Shown here one piece after another: positions 34,971-46,336 of a stretch of DNA of 64,000 bases. Origin of the DNA: Streptomyces sp. NBC_00572 (lineage in GTDB: Bacteria; Actinomycetota; Actinomycetes; Streptomycetales; Streptomycetaceae). The position numbers and the translations under genes are program-made. The stretch is from the NCBI RefSeq assembly GCF_026341815.1, contig NZ_JAPENX010000001.1, forward strand, positions 5,146,001-5,210,000, given 5' to 3'. Numbering within the stretch: position 1 is the first letter of the stretch; each line of letters starts with the position of its first letter. The notes under the pieces are model-generated. The model was not told the origin of the DNA. It saw only the letters and a list, made by a program, of their open reading frames with translations, and made no database searches.

Positions 34971-34995
34971 GGAAATCCCCTCGTCGACGGACCAA

Positions 34996-35060
34996 CCACG
35001 CACGGATCCCAGCATCGGATCCACGCACGGATCCACGCATCGGATCCACGCATCGGATCA
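34996..35060. repeat. 12-14 bp tandem repeat upstream of treZ
   Basis: Five imperfect copies of ACGCATCGGATCC-like units, each containing GGATC. They lie just before the treZ start, within its probable 5' region. Confidence 0.75.
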
Positions 35061-35102
35061 GCTCGGCGGATCAGCGAACGACCGCCGCGTCCATCCTGGC
35101 AG

Positions 35103-36107
35103 TCAGGAAGCCGCCGCGCCCGGCGCGTCCCACACGTAGTTGATCGCGCGCTCGAAGGTGATGTAGCCCGCACGGGCGAAGGCGGCCGCCATCGGCACGT
35201 TGCCCAGGTCGGTCGCGGCCCGGATCCGGGGCACGTCGGCGGCGGCCAGGACGCGGGTCCCCTCCACCAGGAGGTCATCGATGTAGCCGTTGCCGCGGTG
35301 GGCCGGCAGCACGCCGACGTACGCGATCGTGTGGTGGTAGTTGTTGCGCGCGGGGACGACGAAGCCGACCGGCTCGCCGCTCTCCGCCAGCTGGGCCACC
35401 TGCCACCACTCCCGCGGCGAGGAGTAGTGCGCGAACTCCTCGTCGTAGTGCAGCTCCGCGGCCTCCCGCGCCGACAGGCCGGAGGCCAGATCGGCCTGCC
35501 CGTGCGCGTCGAGCGTGCCCTCCATGACCGGGGTCATCAGGGTGACCAGGTCCTCACGGTCGCGCACCGGACGGAACTCCAGCCGGCCCTTCGGCTCCGG
35601 TACGGGGGTGCCGGGCCGCCACTCCAGGCGGAGGCGCTCGACGAGGGGACGGGCCCCGGTGGCCTCCAGAACGCCGAAGACGGACTCCAGGAGGGACCGG
35701 GTCTCCGGCACCTCGCGCCAGTCCGCCGGCATGAAGCGGCCGAACTCCGGGCGCTTCCCGTCCGCCGGGATCACGGCGGCCGTGGCGGTCTCCAGGAGCC
35801 GCAGGCCGATCTCGGCGCGCTCCTCCGGGGCGAGCTCCGGGGCGAGGTCGAGGAAGTCGAGCGTCTGCGGCTCGTCGCCGGCCGTGTTCGCCCACCAGGA
35901 GAGCCGGCCGAGGAGGCGGTCGCCGTCGAGGGCGACCCACATCCACTCGGGCAGACGGCGGCCGGTGGCGAGGTCGTCGGCGAGCTCGTGGTCGAGCGTG
36001 TAGGTGAGGCGGAGGAACAGGTCGAGTTCCTCGGGTCCGGCGAGCGGACGTATGACGAGGCCGTGCGTGTCGGTGGTGCCGGTGGTGCTCGAAGAAGACG
36101 TGGTCAC
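35103..36107 (-). CDS. GNAT-family N-acetyltransferase
   Basis: A 334-residue protein with two GNAT-like halves. The second (about 190-330) has the acetyl-CoA loop region VGVLPAHRGNGYIDDLL (R/Q-x-x-G-x-G/A type). The first is more diverged and may be structural. The substrate is unknown. GTG 36107 is chosen with GGGGGAAA upstream. It is divergent from the FHA gene with 133 nt between. Confidence 0.85.
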   Translation of the reverse strand: MTTSSSSTTGTTDTHGLVIRPLAGPEELDLFLRLTYTLDHELADDLATGRRLPEWMWVALDGDRLLGRLSWWANTAGDEPQTLDFLDLAPELAPEERAEIGLRLLETATAAVIPADGKRPEFGRFMPADWREVPETRSLLESVFGVLEATGARPLVERLRLEWRPGTPVPEPKGRLEFRPVRDREDLVTLMTPVMEGTLDAHGQADLASGLSAREAAELHYDEEFAHYSSPREWWQVAQLAESGEPVGFVVPARNNYHHTIAYVGVLPAHRGNGYIDDLLVEGTRVLAAADVPRIRAATDLGNVPMAAAFARAGYITFERAINYVWDAPGAAAS

Positions 36108-36240
36108 GTCGTGTTTCCCCCTGGGGATCCGTGCTGTGGAGACGCAGACCGTAACAGCGATCGCCGACGAAGGGGTACGAAGTTTCCTGGTCGGAGGCCC
36201 TTCTGGACACTGCGGGCCCGACGGACCGACAATCACAGAT

Positions 36241-36789
36241 GTGACGACCCCTTTCGAGCTTCCGGCGAACACCCCTCGGCTGACCGACGCCGAGCGGGAC
36301 CGCGCGCTGGTGCTGCTCCGTGACGGCGCCGCTCAGGGACGTCTGTCGCACGACACGTTCATCTACCGGATGGAGCGCGCGCTCCAGGCCAGGCGCCCCG
36401 ACGAACTCGCGCTGCTCACCGCCGACCTGAGGACCGAGGGCACCTGGACGCGCCGGGTGGTGGGCGCGGTCGAGCGGATGTCCGCGTTCACGGCCAGGCT
36501 GGGGCGCGCCTGGAGCGCCGAGCGGCTGCCGAAGCTGCTGCTGCCCCTGCCGGGCCCGCACCCGCTGCGGATCGGCCGCGACCCGGTCAACGGCCTCCGG
36601 CTCAGCCACGAGACGGCCTCCCGGCTGCACGCGGAGCTGTCGATGCAGAGCGGGATGTGGGTGCTGCGCGACCTCGGCTCGACGAACGGCACGACCGTGA
36701 ACGGCCGGCGGGTCACGGGCGCGGTCGTCGTGCGGGCGGGGGACGTCGTCGGCTTCGGGCAGATGTCGTTCCGGCTCTCGCACGGGTAG
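36241..36789 (+). CDS. DUF1707 and FHA domain protein
   Basis: A 182-residue protein. Residues 10-65 carry the DUF1707 motif (RLTDAERDRALVLLRDGAAQGRLSHDTFIYRMERAL) found at the start of many actinobacterial membrane and regulatory proteins. Residues 100-180 are an FHA domain with RIGRD, SRLHAEL and DLGSTNGTTVNG, which binds phosphothreonine. It probably acts as an adaptor downstream of a Ser/Thr kinase. No membrane segment is visible. The GTG start has GACAAT 7 nt upstream. Confidence 0.9.
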   Translation: MTTPFELPANTPRLTDAERDRALVLLRDGAAQGRLSHDTFIYRMERALQARRPDELALLTADLRTEGTWTRRVVGAVERMSAFTARLGRAWSAERLPKLLLPLPGPHPLRIGRDPVNGLRLSHETASRLHAELSMQSGMWVLRDLGSTNGTTVNGRRVTGAVVVRAGDVVGFGQMSFRLSHG

Positions 36790-36823
36790 GCGCCGCCCGG
36801 TCGGCCCGAGCGCCCCGACCGTC

Positions 36824-36829
36824 TAGCCT
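36824..36829 (+). promoter_or_regulatory. -10-like TAGCCT, probable leaderless promoter
   Basis: TAGCCT, a 6-nt spacer, then ATG 36836. Confidence 0.5.
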
Positions 36830-36835
36830 TTCGGC

Positions 36836-37768
36836 ATGCAGCGGAACGACGTCACCCGGGACGACGGCACATGGGTGGGCCTGTCGCTCGACGTGCGGGA
36901 CCGCCGGCAGCCGGGGCTGTGCGTGTTCAGCGCAGGGCAGCGGCTGCTGTTGTCCCAGCAGTCGCGGCCCGTGCTGCTCGCCGACGTCGACGAGCAGCTT
37001 GATGGTGTGGACTTCTGGCGCACCGACGCGTACCGCTCCTTCGTACCGCCGCTCCGCGCCGAGACGGGCCGCGCCTTGGCGGGCAGCCCGGAGCGGTGGG
37101 CGCACCGCATCGCCCAGTACCTCGTCGACTCGCCGGAGAGCCCGCTGCACGACGGCCGGTGGCTGCTTTCGCGCGAGAGTCCGATCCTGCGCTGGGGCCG
37201 TGCCGGCACGTCGCCGGCCGCGTACTGGAGCTCCATGCTCGTGGAGGGCCATCCCGACGGGTACATCGACTGGTTCCACCATTCCGTCGGGTGGGAGGTC
37301 TTTCCGCTACGGCCGATGCCCGCCGCCGACGACAGCCGGGTCAAGGCGTACCGCAAGCAGGCCCGCGAAGGGACGCTTCCGCCCGTCCTGTTGTGGTGGG
37401 TCAGCGGCCTGGACTGCCATCTGATCCTGGACGGTCACGCGCGACTCGCCGCGGCGATCGCCGAATCCGTCGAACCTCCGCTGCTGCAGCTGCAGCGCAC
37501 GGTGCCGCGCGACGACCTGGCCGCACGTACCGATGAGGCCGTCGGCTTCTACGAGAGCGAACTGGCCCGCTTCGCCGAACTCCGCGCCGTCCACGGTCCC
37601 ACCGTGCCCGACGGCACCGCCCTCGCCGGCCCGCAGCTCGCCCGTCTCCTCCACGACCTGAACACCGCGGAACAACGCACCTGGGCCTGGCCCCTGCCCG
37701 GTGGGGAGGCCGAGTGGCGTCGCATCTGCCGCGAGGTGACCGCCGACCGGGACTGGCCCCGTGGCTGA
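36836..37768 (+). CDS. conserved protein of unknown function
   Basis: A 310-residue soluble protein that I do not recognise as a named family. A segment near 200-215 reads LILDGHARLAAAIAE, similar in shape to the DGHHRLAA motif of ParB-like and related nucleotide-hydrolysing domains, but the rest does not match. Trp-rich stretches (YWSSMLVEGH, WFHHSVGWEVF) are notable. The start is supported by the TAGCCT element. Isolated gene. Confidence 0.7.
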   Translation: MQRNDVTRDDGTWVGLSLDVRDRRQPGLCVFSAGQRLLLSQQSRPVLLADVDEQLDGVDFWRTDAYRSFVPPLRAETGRALAGSPERWAHRIAQYLVDSPESPLHDGRWLLSRESPILRWGRAGTSPAAYWSSMLVEGHPDGYIDWFHHSVGWEVFPLRPMPAADDSRVKAYRKQAREGTLPPVLLWWVSGLDCHLILDGHARLAAAIAESVEPPLLQLQRTVPRDDLAARTDEAVGFYESELARFAELRAVHGPTVPDGTALAGPQLARLLHDLNTAEQRTWAWPLPGGEAEWRRICREVTADRDWPRG

Positions 37769-37953
37769 GCGCCACTGACTCCCCACTCCCTCGGCGCCTC
37801 CCGCAGCACGTCGACCGCCCGCTTGACCGCCACGGCAGCGTTCACCCGTTCGGCGGTATGCGGCGGGCGCTGCGGCGCGGGCGGTGATGGGCTGTGGGGA
37901 CGCGCGCCACGTTCTCCGGCCGCGGCACCCACCGCCGATCGACAGGGGGCGCC

Positions 37954-39135
37954 ATGAGCGACGAGCCGAACCGCGAGCCGGGCCGGGGTATAGGGAACGA
38001 CCGGGCGGAGGTGCCGCCCGGGGACCCCTGGACGCGGCTGCCGTCCATGGCGCCGGCGACGCCCATGGCCGACGGAGAGGCCGACGCCCTCCTGCGGGCC
38101 GGGCTCGCGGCGCCCGCGCCGGGCCGGACGCGGACCGCGCCCGCTCCGACCGCCGACGGACCCGCGGGCCCTGCCGGATCCGTCGGACCCGTCGGGTCGG
38201 TCGCGCCCGGTACTTCCGGGGTGAGGACCGTCGCGCCGAGTCCCCTCGACCCCGGCGCCTCGCGGGACCCGCACGGCATCCACCGCACCCTGCGCGAGGA
38301 GTTCCCGCTCACCTACGACCCGCTGCTGCGGGCCTGGGTGCTCAGCCGGTACGCGGACGTGGCCACCGCCCTCACCGACAGCCGTTTCACGCACGGCCAC
38401 CGGCCGGGCGACCCGCCGTGCGCGCGGGCCCACGTCGACGTCGACGTGGAGGCCCTGCGCTCGGTCACCGAACGCACGGCGTACGTGCTGGCCCGCCGGA
38501 TCGCCGAACAACCGCGGGCCGACCTGGTCGCCGACTTCTGCCACTGGCTGCCCGCCGGAACCGTCGCCGCCGCCGTCGGCGTCCCCTACCGCGACATGAT
38601 GCGGCTCGTACGGGGCAGGGCGGCCGGGGCGCTCGCCGGGGAGTGCGGTGGGCAGATCGCCGTACGGGAGAAGGCCCTGGCCTCCTTCCTCGGCAACGTC
38701 CTCTCGGACCCGGACCAGACGGCTGCCCTCCGGGACGCCCCCGTCGGGCTCGTGGGACGTGCCTGGGCGGAGTCGCTGCGCAGGGACCCGCCCGTGCAGA
38801 TCGTGGTGCGCCGTACCGGTGCGGAGGTCCCGGTCAGCGGCGGCGTCGTCCCGGCGGGCGCGTCGGTCGCCCTCCTCGTCGGCTCGGCCGGGCGCGATCC
38901 GGAGCGCTTCCGCGAGCCGGACCGTTTCGACCCGCTCCGCGACGATCCGGGCCAGCTCACCTACGGCAGCGGCTTCTGCCCGGCCGTGATCCTGGCCGGT
39001 CTGGAGGCCGAGTACGCCCTGCGGGCGCTGTTCACGGCCATGCCCCGACTCCGCCTCGCCGACGGCTTCCGTCCGGTGTGGACCGGCCTCATCACACGGG
39101 CCCCGCGGAGCCTGATCGTCCGTCCCGGTGGCTGA
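37954..39135 (+). CDS. cytochrome P450-like protein, degenerate
   Basis: A 393-residue protein. Residues 1-100 are Pro/Ala-rich and lack P450 character. Residues 100-390 follow the P450 fold: K-helix E273-x-x-R276, GRDPERFREPDRFDPLR, and a heme loop YGSGFC with Cys at 342. Two features are abnormal. The heme loop is two residues shorter than FGxGxHxC and lacks the His. The I-helix (about 230-255) has no (A/G)Gx(D/E)T motif. Oxygen activation may be lost or altered, so a binding or structural role is possible. ATG 37954 follows AGGGGG. Confidence 0.75.
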   Translation: MSDEPNREPGRGIGNDRAEVPPGDPWTRLPSMAPATPMADGEADALLRAGLAAPAPGRTRTAPAPTADGPAGPAGSVGPVGSVAPGTSGVRTVAPSPLDPGASRDPHGIHRTLREEFPLTYDPLLRAWVLSRYADVATALTDSRFTHGHRPGDPPCARAHVDVDVEALRSVTERTAYVLARRIAEQPRADLVADFCHWLPAGTVAAAVGVPYRDMMRLVRGRAAGALAGECGGQIAVREKALASFLGNVLSDPDQTAALRDAPVGLVGRAWAESLRRDPPVQIVVRRTGAEVPVSGGVVPAGASVALLVGSAGRDPERFREPDRFDPLRDDPGQLTYGSGFCPAVILAGLEAEYALRALFTAMPRLRLADGFRPVWTGLITRAPRSLIVRPGG

Positions 39136-39170
39136 TTCCGGAGCGGGGAAGGTGTGCGTCCGCCCGCTGC

Positions 39171-39176
39171 TAGGGT
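39171..39176 (+). promoter_or_regulatory. -10-like TAGGGT
   Basis: TAGGGT lies 58 nt before GTG 39234, so this gene would have a leader of about 50 nt with the ribosome site GGGGAT. Confidence 0.4.
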
Positions 39177-39233
39177 GACGTGTGCTCGTCAAAGAGCGCC
39201 TTTTTCTGTACCACTTCCAACGGGGATTCAAAC

Positions 39234-39725
39234 GTGAAGATGCGTCATGTCCGCGCGATCGCTGTCTTCGGCATCGCGGTCGTCGCCCTGACCGGTGCCC
39301 GCGGCTCGCACGGCGGCAGCTGCGGCGGCTCCAGCAGCTCCGGCAGTTCGAGCAGCAACCACAACAGCGACAACGACAGCACCTCCGGCGGTACCTCCGG
39401 TGGTTCCCTGCCCGGCGGCTCCAGCAGCGCCGACAAGGCGATCCGCGACGTGACCATCGACGAGTGCAAGTACGACCCGGCGACCAAGAACCTCGTCGCC
39501 CGGGTCACCGTGAAGAACGACGGTGCGCTCGACTACGACTACAGCATCACCATGAAGTTCAAGGGTGACGCGGGCGGCAGCGCGGTCCCGGCGACCGCCA
39601 CCAAGACCGCCATCGCGGTCGCGGCGGGCGCCTCCGTGAACGCCGAACTCACCACCTCCTACCCCGGATCCGGCGACGGCTCCGAGTACACCAAGTGCGA
39701 GGTCTCGCGAGCCTCCCGCTCCTGA
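39234..39725 (+). CDS. secreted Ser-rich protein
   Basis: A 163-residue protein. Residues 1-22 are a signal peptide, followed by GARGSHGGSCGG, a sequence I associate with a family of small Streptomyces exported proteins. Cys at 30 is near a lipobox position, but the preceding residues (GGS) are not canonical. Residues 30-72 are Ser/Gly/Asn-rich. Residues 72-163 form a beta-sandwich-like domain (DVTIDECKYDPATKNLVARVTVKND), resembling FxLYD-type domains. Likely a cell-surface protein of unknown role. GTG 39234 and ATG 39240 are both possible. Confidence 0.75.
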   Translation: MKMRHVRAIAVFGIAVVALTGARGSHGGSCGGSSSSGSSSSNHNSDNDSTSGGTSGGSLPGGSSSADKAIRDVTIDECKYDPATKNLVARVTVKNDGALDYDYSITMKFKGDAGGSAVPATATKTAIAVAAGASVNAELTTSYPGSGDGSEYTKCEVSRASRS

Positions 39726-39732
39726 CGGTCCG

Positions 39733-39762
39733 GGCGCGTGGGGGCCCGCCCCCACGCGCCCG
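39733..39762. terminator. perfect 13-bp bidirectional hairpin
   Basis: Arms GGGCGCGTGGGGG (39733-39745) and CCCCCACGCGCCC (39750-39762) with loop CCCG lie exactly between two convergent genes. Confidence 0.85.
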
Positions 39763-39766
39763 CCCT

Positions 39767-40327
39767 CTACGCCTCCGCCGGTGCGGCCGTGATCGGGCGG
39801 CCCGACCACCAGACCGCGGCGAGCAGCAGGGCACCGGGAAGGACTCCGGCGACCGCCCCGATCACGGCGGCGGGTGCATCGAGCGCGGCCAGGATCAGGC
39901 CGCCGAAGCCGCAGGCCGTGAGGGACACCGCGAGCGTGTTCAGCGAGGGCCTCCGCCAGGCGGCCGCCAGACCGAAGAAGTGCACGCCGACCACGAAGGC
40001 GATCCAGCCGACGCTCGCGCGGGGGGTGTGCAGCACCCGGTTGATCACCAGGAGCCCGGCCGTGAGCGCGAGGACCTCCGCCGCCACCACGTACCAGTAG
40101 CGTCGGCCGAATCCGGTGCCGGTCGCGATGTCGGTGCCGGTGCCGGTTGTCCGTGGTGCCGCCCGGCCGCGTCGCCCGAGGACCACCACGCCCAGGAACG
40201 CGGCGACCGCGAGCAGGCGCAGCGGAGCGGCCACCGCCGTCGGCAGGACGCCCGCGTTGGCCTGGATGAACACGAGCCCGAAGGCGGCGCCGACGAGCCG
40301 GCCGGTCTGATCCTTGGTCATGATCAT
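39767..40327 (-). CDS. integral membrane protein, unknown
   Basis: A 186-residue protein with about five hydrophobic helices (10-28, 33-50, 78-95, 105-122 and 132-175). No known transporter or enzyme motif. There are two candidate ATG codons six nt apart at the start (40327 and 40321), neither with a clear ribosome site. It lies 33 nt from the end of treY in the same direction. Confidence 0.72.
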   Translation of the reverse strand: MIMTKDQTGRLVGAAFGLVFIQANAGVLPTAVAAPLRLLAVAAFLGVVVLGRRGRAAPRTTGTGTDIATGTGFGRRYWYVVAAEVLALTAGLLVINRVLHTPRASVGWIAFVVGVHFFGLAAAWRRPSLNTLAVSLTACGFGGLILAALDAPAAVIGAVAGVLPGALLLAAVWWSGRPITAAPAEA

Positions 40328-40359
40328 CAGCTTGTCATGGACAGGATGCGGCGGTCACC

Positions 40360-42786
40360 TCACTCCATCCGCGCCAGCAGCGCCACCGGCCGCTCCGCGA
40401 ACAGCTCCGCCACCTTGAGCTCCGTCGCCGGGCCGCCGGTGAACTCCCGTACGCCGTCCAGGACGTCGGCCCAGCGGCCCTCCGGCAGGACCAGCTCCGT
40501 GTCCTGCCAGCCGCCCGCCTCCCAAAGACGGAGGGGCAGCCGGGTGACGGCGGTGATCACCTCGTCGGAGCGGCTGAAGGCCAGGCAGTGGGCGGCCGTC
40601 GGGCCCTCTGCCGTCAGCGGGGTGTACGTGCCCCGGGCCCCGAAGGCCGCAGGGCGTTCGCGGCGCAGACGCAGGGCCGCGCGGACCAGGGCCGTGTGAT
40701 CGTCGTCCGCGCCGATCGTGAACGGCGCCCGGTTGTCCGGGTCGACCAGGGCCCGGTACTCACGCTCCGTGTTCTGGTACAGCTCCGGCACCCCCGGCAT
40801 CGTCAGCTGCGTGAGGAGCGCGCCCAGCGCGTGCGCCCGGATGTGCGGCTCCAGGGCGAAGGCCGCTTCCGAGGCCGCCCGGAGCGGGATGCGGCCGGGC
40901 CCGGCCGCCGCGAACTCGGCCACCGCCCGCTCGTACTCCGTGTCGGGCTCCGTCCAGCTGGTCCGAAGCCCCGCCTCCCGTACGGACTTGAGGATCGCGG
41001 GGCCCAGCCGGTCCGGGTCCGGGATGCCGAAGCCGAAGGCGGTCTGCCAGGCCGTCCAGGCCACGTGCGGATCGGGCGCCGACACCCCCGCCACCTCCGC
41101 CAGGAGCTCCGACCACACCTGCGGGCACTGGGACAGGACCGCGATGGCGGCCCGGACATCGGCGCTGCGCTTGGTGTCGTGCGTGGACAGGACGGTGCCG
41201 GTGCCCGGCCAGTCCCGCGAGATCCGCCGGCAGTACGCGTGGAACTCGTCCACCGGCACCGCCGGGCGGCCCGCGTCCCCGCCGACCTCGTTCGCCGAGA
41301 GCAGCGGGGTGTACCGGTAGAAGGCCGTGTCCTCCACGGACTTGGCCCGCAGCGCAGACGAGGTCTGCGCGAACCGGGCCCGGAACGCCAGGTGCTCGGG
41401 CCCGTCGCCGAGCGTGCCGAGCGCCAGGTCCCGTACGACGTCGACCGCCGCGGCCTCCTCCGGCACCGCGAAGGCGGCCTTCGCGCCGCGGGCCGCCTCC
41501 GGGGTCAGTACCGTCTCGCCGCCGGTCCGGTAGGGGCGGTAGACCGGGACCCGGACGAGGAGTTCGCGGATCGCCGTGCGCAGCGCCCAGGGCGCGTGGT
41601 CCCGCAGCGCGGGGTCGGCGGCGCAGATCCGCTCCGCGATCCTGGTCAGGACGGCCGTCTCGGCGGCCAGGTCGTGGCCGACGACCTCGTACGCCGCGCG
41701 CCGCTCGGTCGCCTCCCAACGGCCGCCCCTGTCGCCGGTCCTGCTCACGAACTCCCGGTAGACGTCCGACAGCTCGTCGGCCCCGACCGGGTCGGTGAAC
41801 ACGCCGTCGACGTGGTGCAGGGCGTCGTATCCGGTGGTGCCGGCGACCGGCCAGGCGGCGGGCAGCGTCTCCGGCCCGGTGAGGATCTTCTCGACCACCG
41901 TCCAGCAGCGCCCGCCGGTCGCCGCCGCCAGATCCTCCAAGTAGCCCTGCGGGTCGGCGAGTCCGTCCGGGTGGTCGATGCGCAGCCCCTCGATCACCCC
42001 GTCCCCGACCAGTTCGACGATCTTCGCGTGGGTCGCCGTGAACACCTCCGGGTCCTCCACCCGCACCCCGATGAGGTCCGAAATGGTGAAGAAGCGACGG
42101 TAGTTGAGTTCCGTGCGGGCCAGCCGCCACCAGCCGAGCCGGTACCACTGGGCGTCGAGCAGCTCGTCGAGCGGCAGTCCCTCCGTGCCCGGCCGCAGCG
42201 GGAACTCCTGCCCGTCCAGGTGCAGCGCTCCGCCGGACACCCGCAGCCGGTCCCGTACCTCCGGGAGCCGCGCGGGCAGCACGGGGAGGAGCAGCCGGCC
42301 GTCCCCGGCCGACCGGTCGATGTCGAACCAGCGGGCGAACGGCGAGGCGGGACCGTCCCGGAGCACGGCCCGCAGCGCGTGGTTGTGCCGGGGAGAGGCC
42401 GCCATGTGGTTGGGCACCAGGTCGACGACGAGCCCGAGCCCGTGCGCCCGCGCTGTCGCGGCGAGGGCCCGCAGCCCTTCCTCGCCGCCGAGTTTGGCCC
42501 GTACGGACCGGTGGTCGGTGACGTCGTAGCCGTGGGTCGAGCCGGGGACCGCCTCCAGGACGGGGGAGAGGTGGAGGTGCGAGACCCCGAGCCCCGCGAG
42601 GTACGGCACGGCCCGCCCGGCCGCCGCGAAGGGGAACTCCGGCTGGAGCTGGAGCCGGTAGGTGCCGGTGGGGAGGACGGCCTCGGAACCGGACGGGAGG
42701 GAGGCCGAGGCGGACGTCGGGGCGGAGGCCGAGCCGGGCGGGAGGGAGGTCGGGGCGGAGGCCGGGCCGGACGGGAGGGAGGTCAT
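40360..42786 (-). CDS. treY: malto-oligosyltrehalose synthase TreY
   Basis: An 808-residue GH13 enzyme that turns the reducing-end glucose bond of maltodextrins into the trehalose alpha-1,1 linkage. It has TYRLQLQPEFPF at the start of the barrel, DLVPNHMA, GLRIDHPDGL with the nucleophile Asp, and ELNYRRFF. The first 36 residues before the barrel are a repeat-derived Ser/Pro/Ala segment absent from most homologues, so a later start is possible, but no better start is visible. It works with TreZ and a debranching enzyme. Confidence 0.94.
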   Translation of the reverse strand: MTSLPSGPASAPTSLPPGSASAPTSASASLPSGSEAVLPTGTYRLQLQPEFPFAAAGRAVPYLAGLGVSHLHLSPVLEAVPGSTHGYDVTDHRSVRAKLGGEEGLRALAATARAHGLGLVVDLVPNHMAASPRHNHALRAVLRDGPASPFARWFDIDRSAGDGRLLLPVLPARLPEVRDRLRVSGGALHLDGQEFPLRPGTEGLPLDELLDAQWYRLGWWRLARTELNYRRFFTISDLIGVRVEDPEVFTATHAKIVELVGDGVIEGLRIDHPDGLADPQGYLEDLAAATGGRCWTVVEKILTGPETLPAAWPVAGTTGYDALHHVDGVFTDPVGADELSDVYREFVSRTGDRGGRWEATERRAAYEVVGHDLAAETAVLTRIAERICAADPALRDHAPWALRTAIRELLVRVPVYRPYRTGGETVLTPEAARGAKAAFAVPEEAAAVDVVRDLALGTLGDGPEHLAFRARFAQTSSALRAKSVEDTAFYRYTPLLSANEVGGDAGRPAVPVDEFHAYCRRISRDWPGTGTVLSTHDTKRSADVRAAIAVLSQCPQVWSELLAEVAGVSAPDPHVAWTAWQTAFGFGIPDPDRLGPAILKSVREAGLRTSWTEPDTEYERAVAEFAAAGPGRIPLRAASEAAFALEPHIRAHALGALLTQLTMPGVPELYQNTEREYRALVDPDNRAPFTIGADDDHTALVRAALRLRRERPAAFGARGTYTPLTAEGPTAAHCLAFSRSDEVITAVTRLPLRLWEAGGWQDTELVLPEGRWADVLDGVREFTGGPATELKVAELFAERPVALLARME
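42690..42783 (-). repeat. 33-bp in-frame tandem repeat at the treY 5' end
   Basis: About three copies of a 33-bp unit coding for SLPSGPASAPT-like peptides. Because the unit is a multiple of three, copy number can vary without changing frame. Confidence 0.75.
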
Positions 42787-42855
42787 GCGAACGTACGTAC
42801 CCCGCGCGAGGGCTTCTGTGTCATCGCCTCATGCACCCGTTCGTGTGCATCGCGT

Positions 42856-42861
42856 TACGTT
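42856..42861 (+). promoter_or_regulatory. -10-like TACGTT, probable leaderless promoter
   Basis: TACGTT, a 6-nt spacer, then ATG 42868. TACGTT is also the hexamer seen before the VOC gene at 25437. Confidence 0.5.
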
Positions 42862-44077
42862 CGCCCGATGCTCCGGATGTATCGCGACACGTTGACCCTG
42901 CTCGGCCCCGCCCTGCCGGTGCTCTCCTTCCTCGGCCGGCTGCCCACCGCCATGTGCCAGCTCGGCAGCCTGCTCCTGGTCGCCGAGACCACCGGCTCCC
43001 TCGCCACGGCCGGGCTCACGGGCGGCGCGCTCGCGGCGGGACAGACCGTCGCCGGGCCCGTCATCGGCCGGCTCACCGACCGGCACGGCCAGCGTTCGGT
43101 CGTCCTCGCGGCCTCCCTCGCCAACGCGGTCGCCGTCGCCGCCCTCGTCCTCGCCGCGCTCGCCCGGACGCCCACCGGCTGGCTGATGGTCCTCGGCGCG
43201 CTCGCCGGGGCCACCGTCCCCCAGATCGGACCGCTCGCCAGGACCCGCTCGGTGGCCCTCGCCCGCCGCTCCGGCGCGGACGACCGGACCGTCGGCACGG
43301 TGCTCTCCTTCGAGGGCACCCTCGACGAGGTGTCCTTCGTCCTCGGCCCCGCCCTCGTCGGCCTCGCCGCCGCCCTCGCCCACCCGGCGGCCGCGCTCCT
43401 CCTGGCGGCCCTGCTGCTCGCCGGCTGCGGCACCGCCTTCGCACTCCACCCGACCGCCCGGGCCACCGCGCCCGAGCCGTCCCTCTCCACCCGATCGGGT
43501 GCCGCCGAACGGACGCGGCTGCCGGGATCGGCCTACTTCCTGCGCGGCACGATGGTCCTCCAGGGTGCCATGTTCGGCGCCTCGCAGGCCGGGATCACCG
43601 CCCTCACCGAGGAGCTCGGCGCACCCGCCCAGGCCGGGCTGGTCTACGCGGCGATGGGCGTGATGAGCGCCGCCGTCGGTCTCTCCATGGCGGCCGTGCC
43701 CGCCCGGATCGGACTCATGACCCGCTGGCGCACCGCGACCGCCGCGCTCGTCGTCCTCTCCGTACCGCTGCTGTTCGTCGGCTCGCTCGGCGCGCTCTAC
43801 GCGGTGGTGATCGTCCTCGGCGCCGCGTACGCCCCGCACCTCATCACCGTCTTCGGCCTCACCGAACGGACCGTGCCGGCGACCCGGCTCGCCGAGTCCA
43901 TGGCCTTCCTCACCAGCGGGATCGTCGGCGGCCAGGCCCTCGCCCTGGCCGTCTCCGGCCGGCTCGCCGAGGGCCACGGCGCCCCCGCCGCCTTCGCGGT
44001 GGCGGTGGGGGCGGCCGTGGCCTGCGCACTGCTGTCCTGGACGGTACGGGTGGCGACGCCCGGTCCCGTGGGGAAGC

Positions 44078-46198
<2,121 letters not shown>

Positions 46199-46336
46199 GG
46201 ATACGACTCTTCCTCTTCTGTCCGGGTTTTGTGGGTGTTCTCCGGCCAGATCCTGCCCGAAATTGGGGCAACCTCCTAGGACTTAGCCCCGTCCTACCGG
46301 GTGACCGCACACCAAGAGGGGGAATGAGGGGGAAGT

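Noticed and set aside
33516..36323. A 935-codon plus-strand open frame opposite treZ and the acetyltransferase
   Set aside because: It is antisense to two clear genes and its residues are the Arg/Gly/Ala/Val-rich type produced by high-G+C shadow frames.
40588..42867. A long plus-strand open frame running into the MFS gene
   Set aside because: The first 760 codons are the antisense of treY; only the part from ATG 42868 has membrane-protein character and a promoter element.
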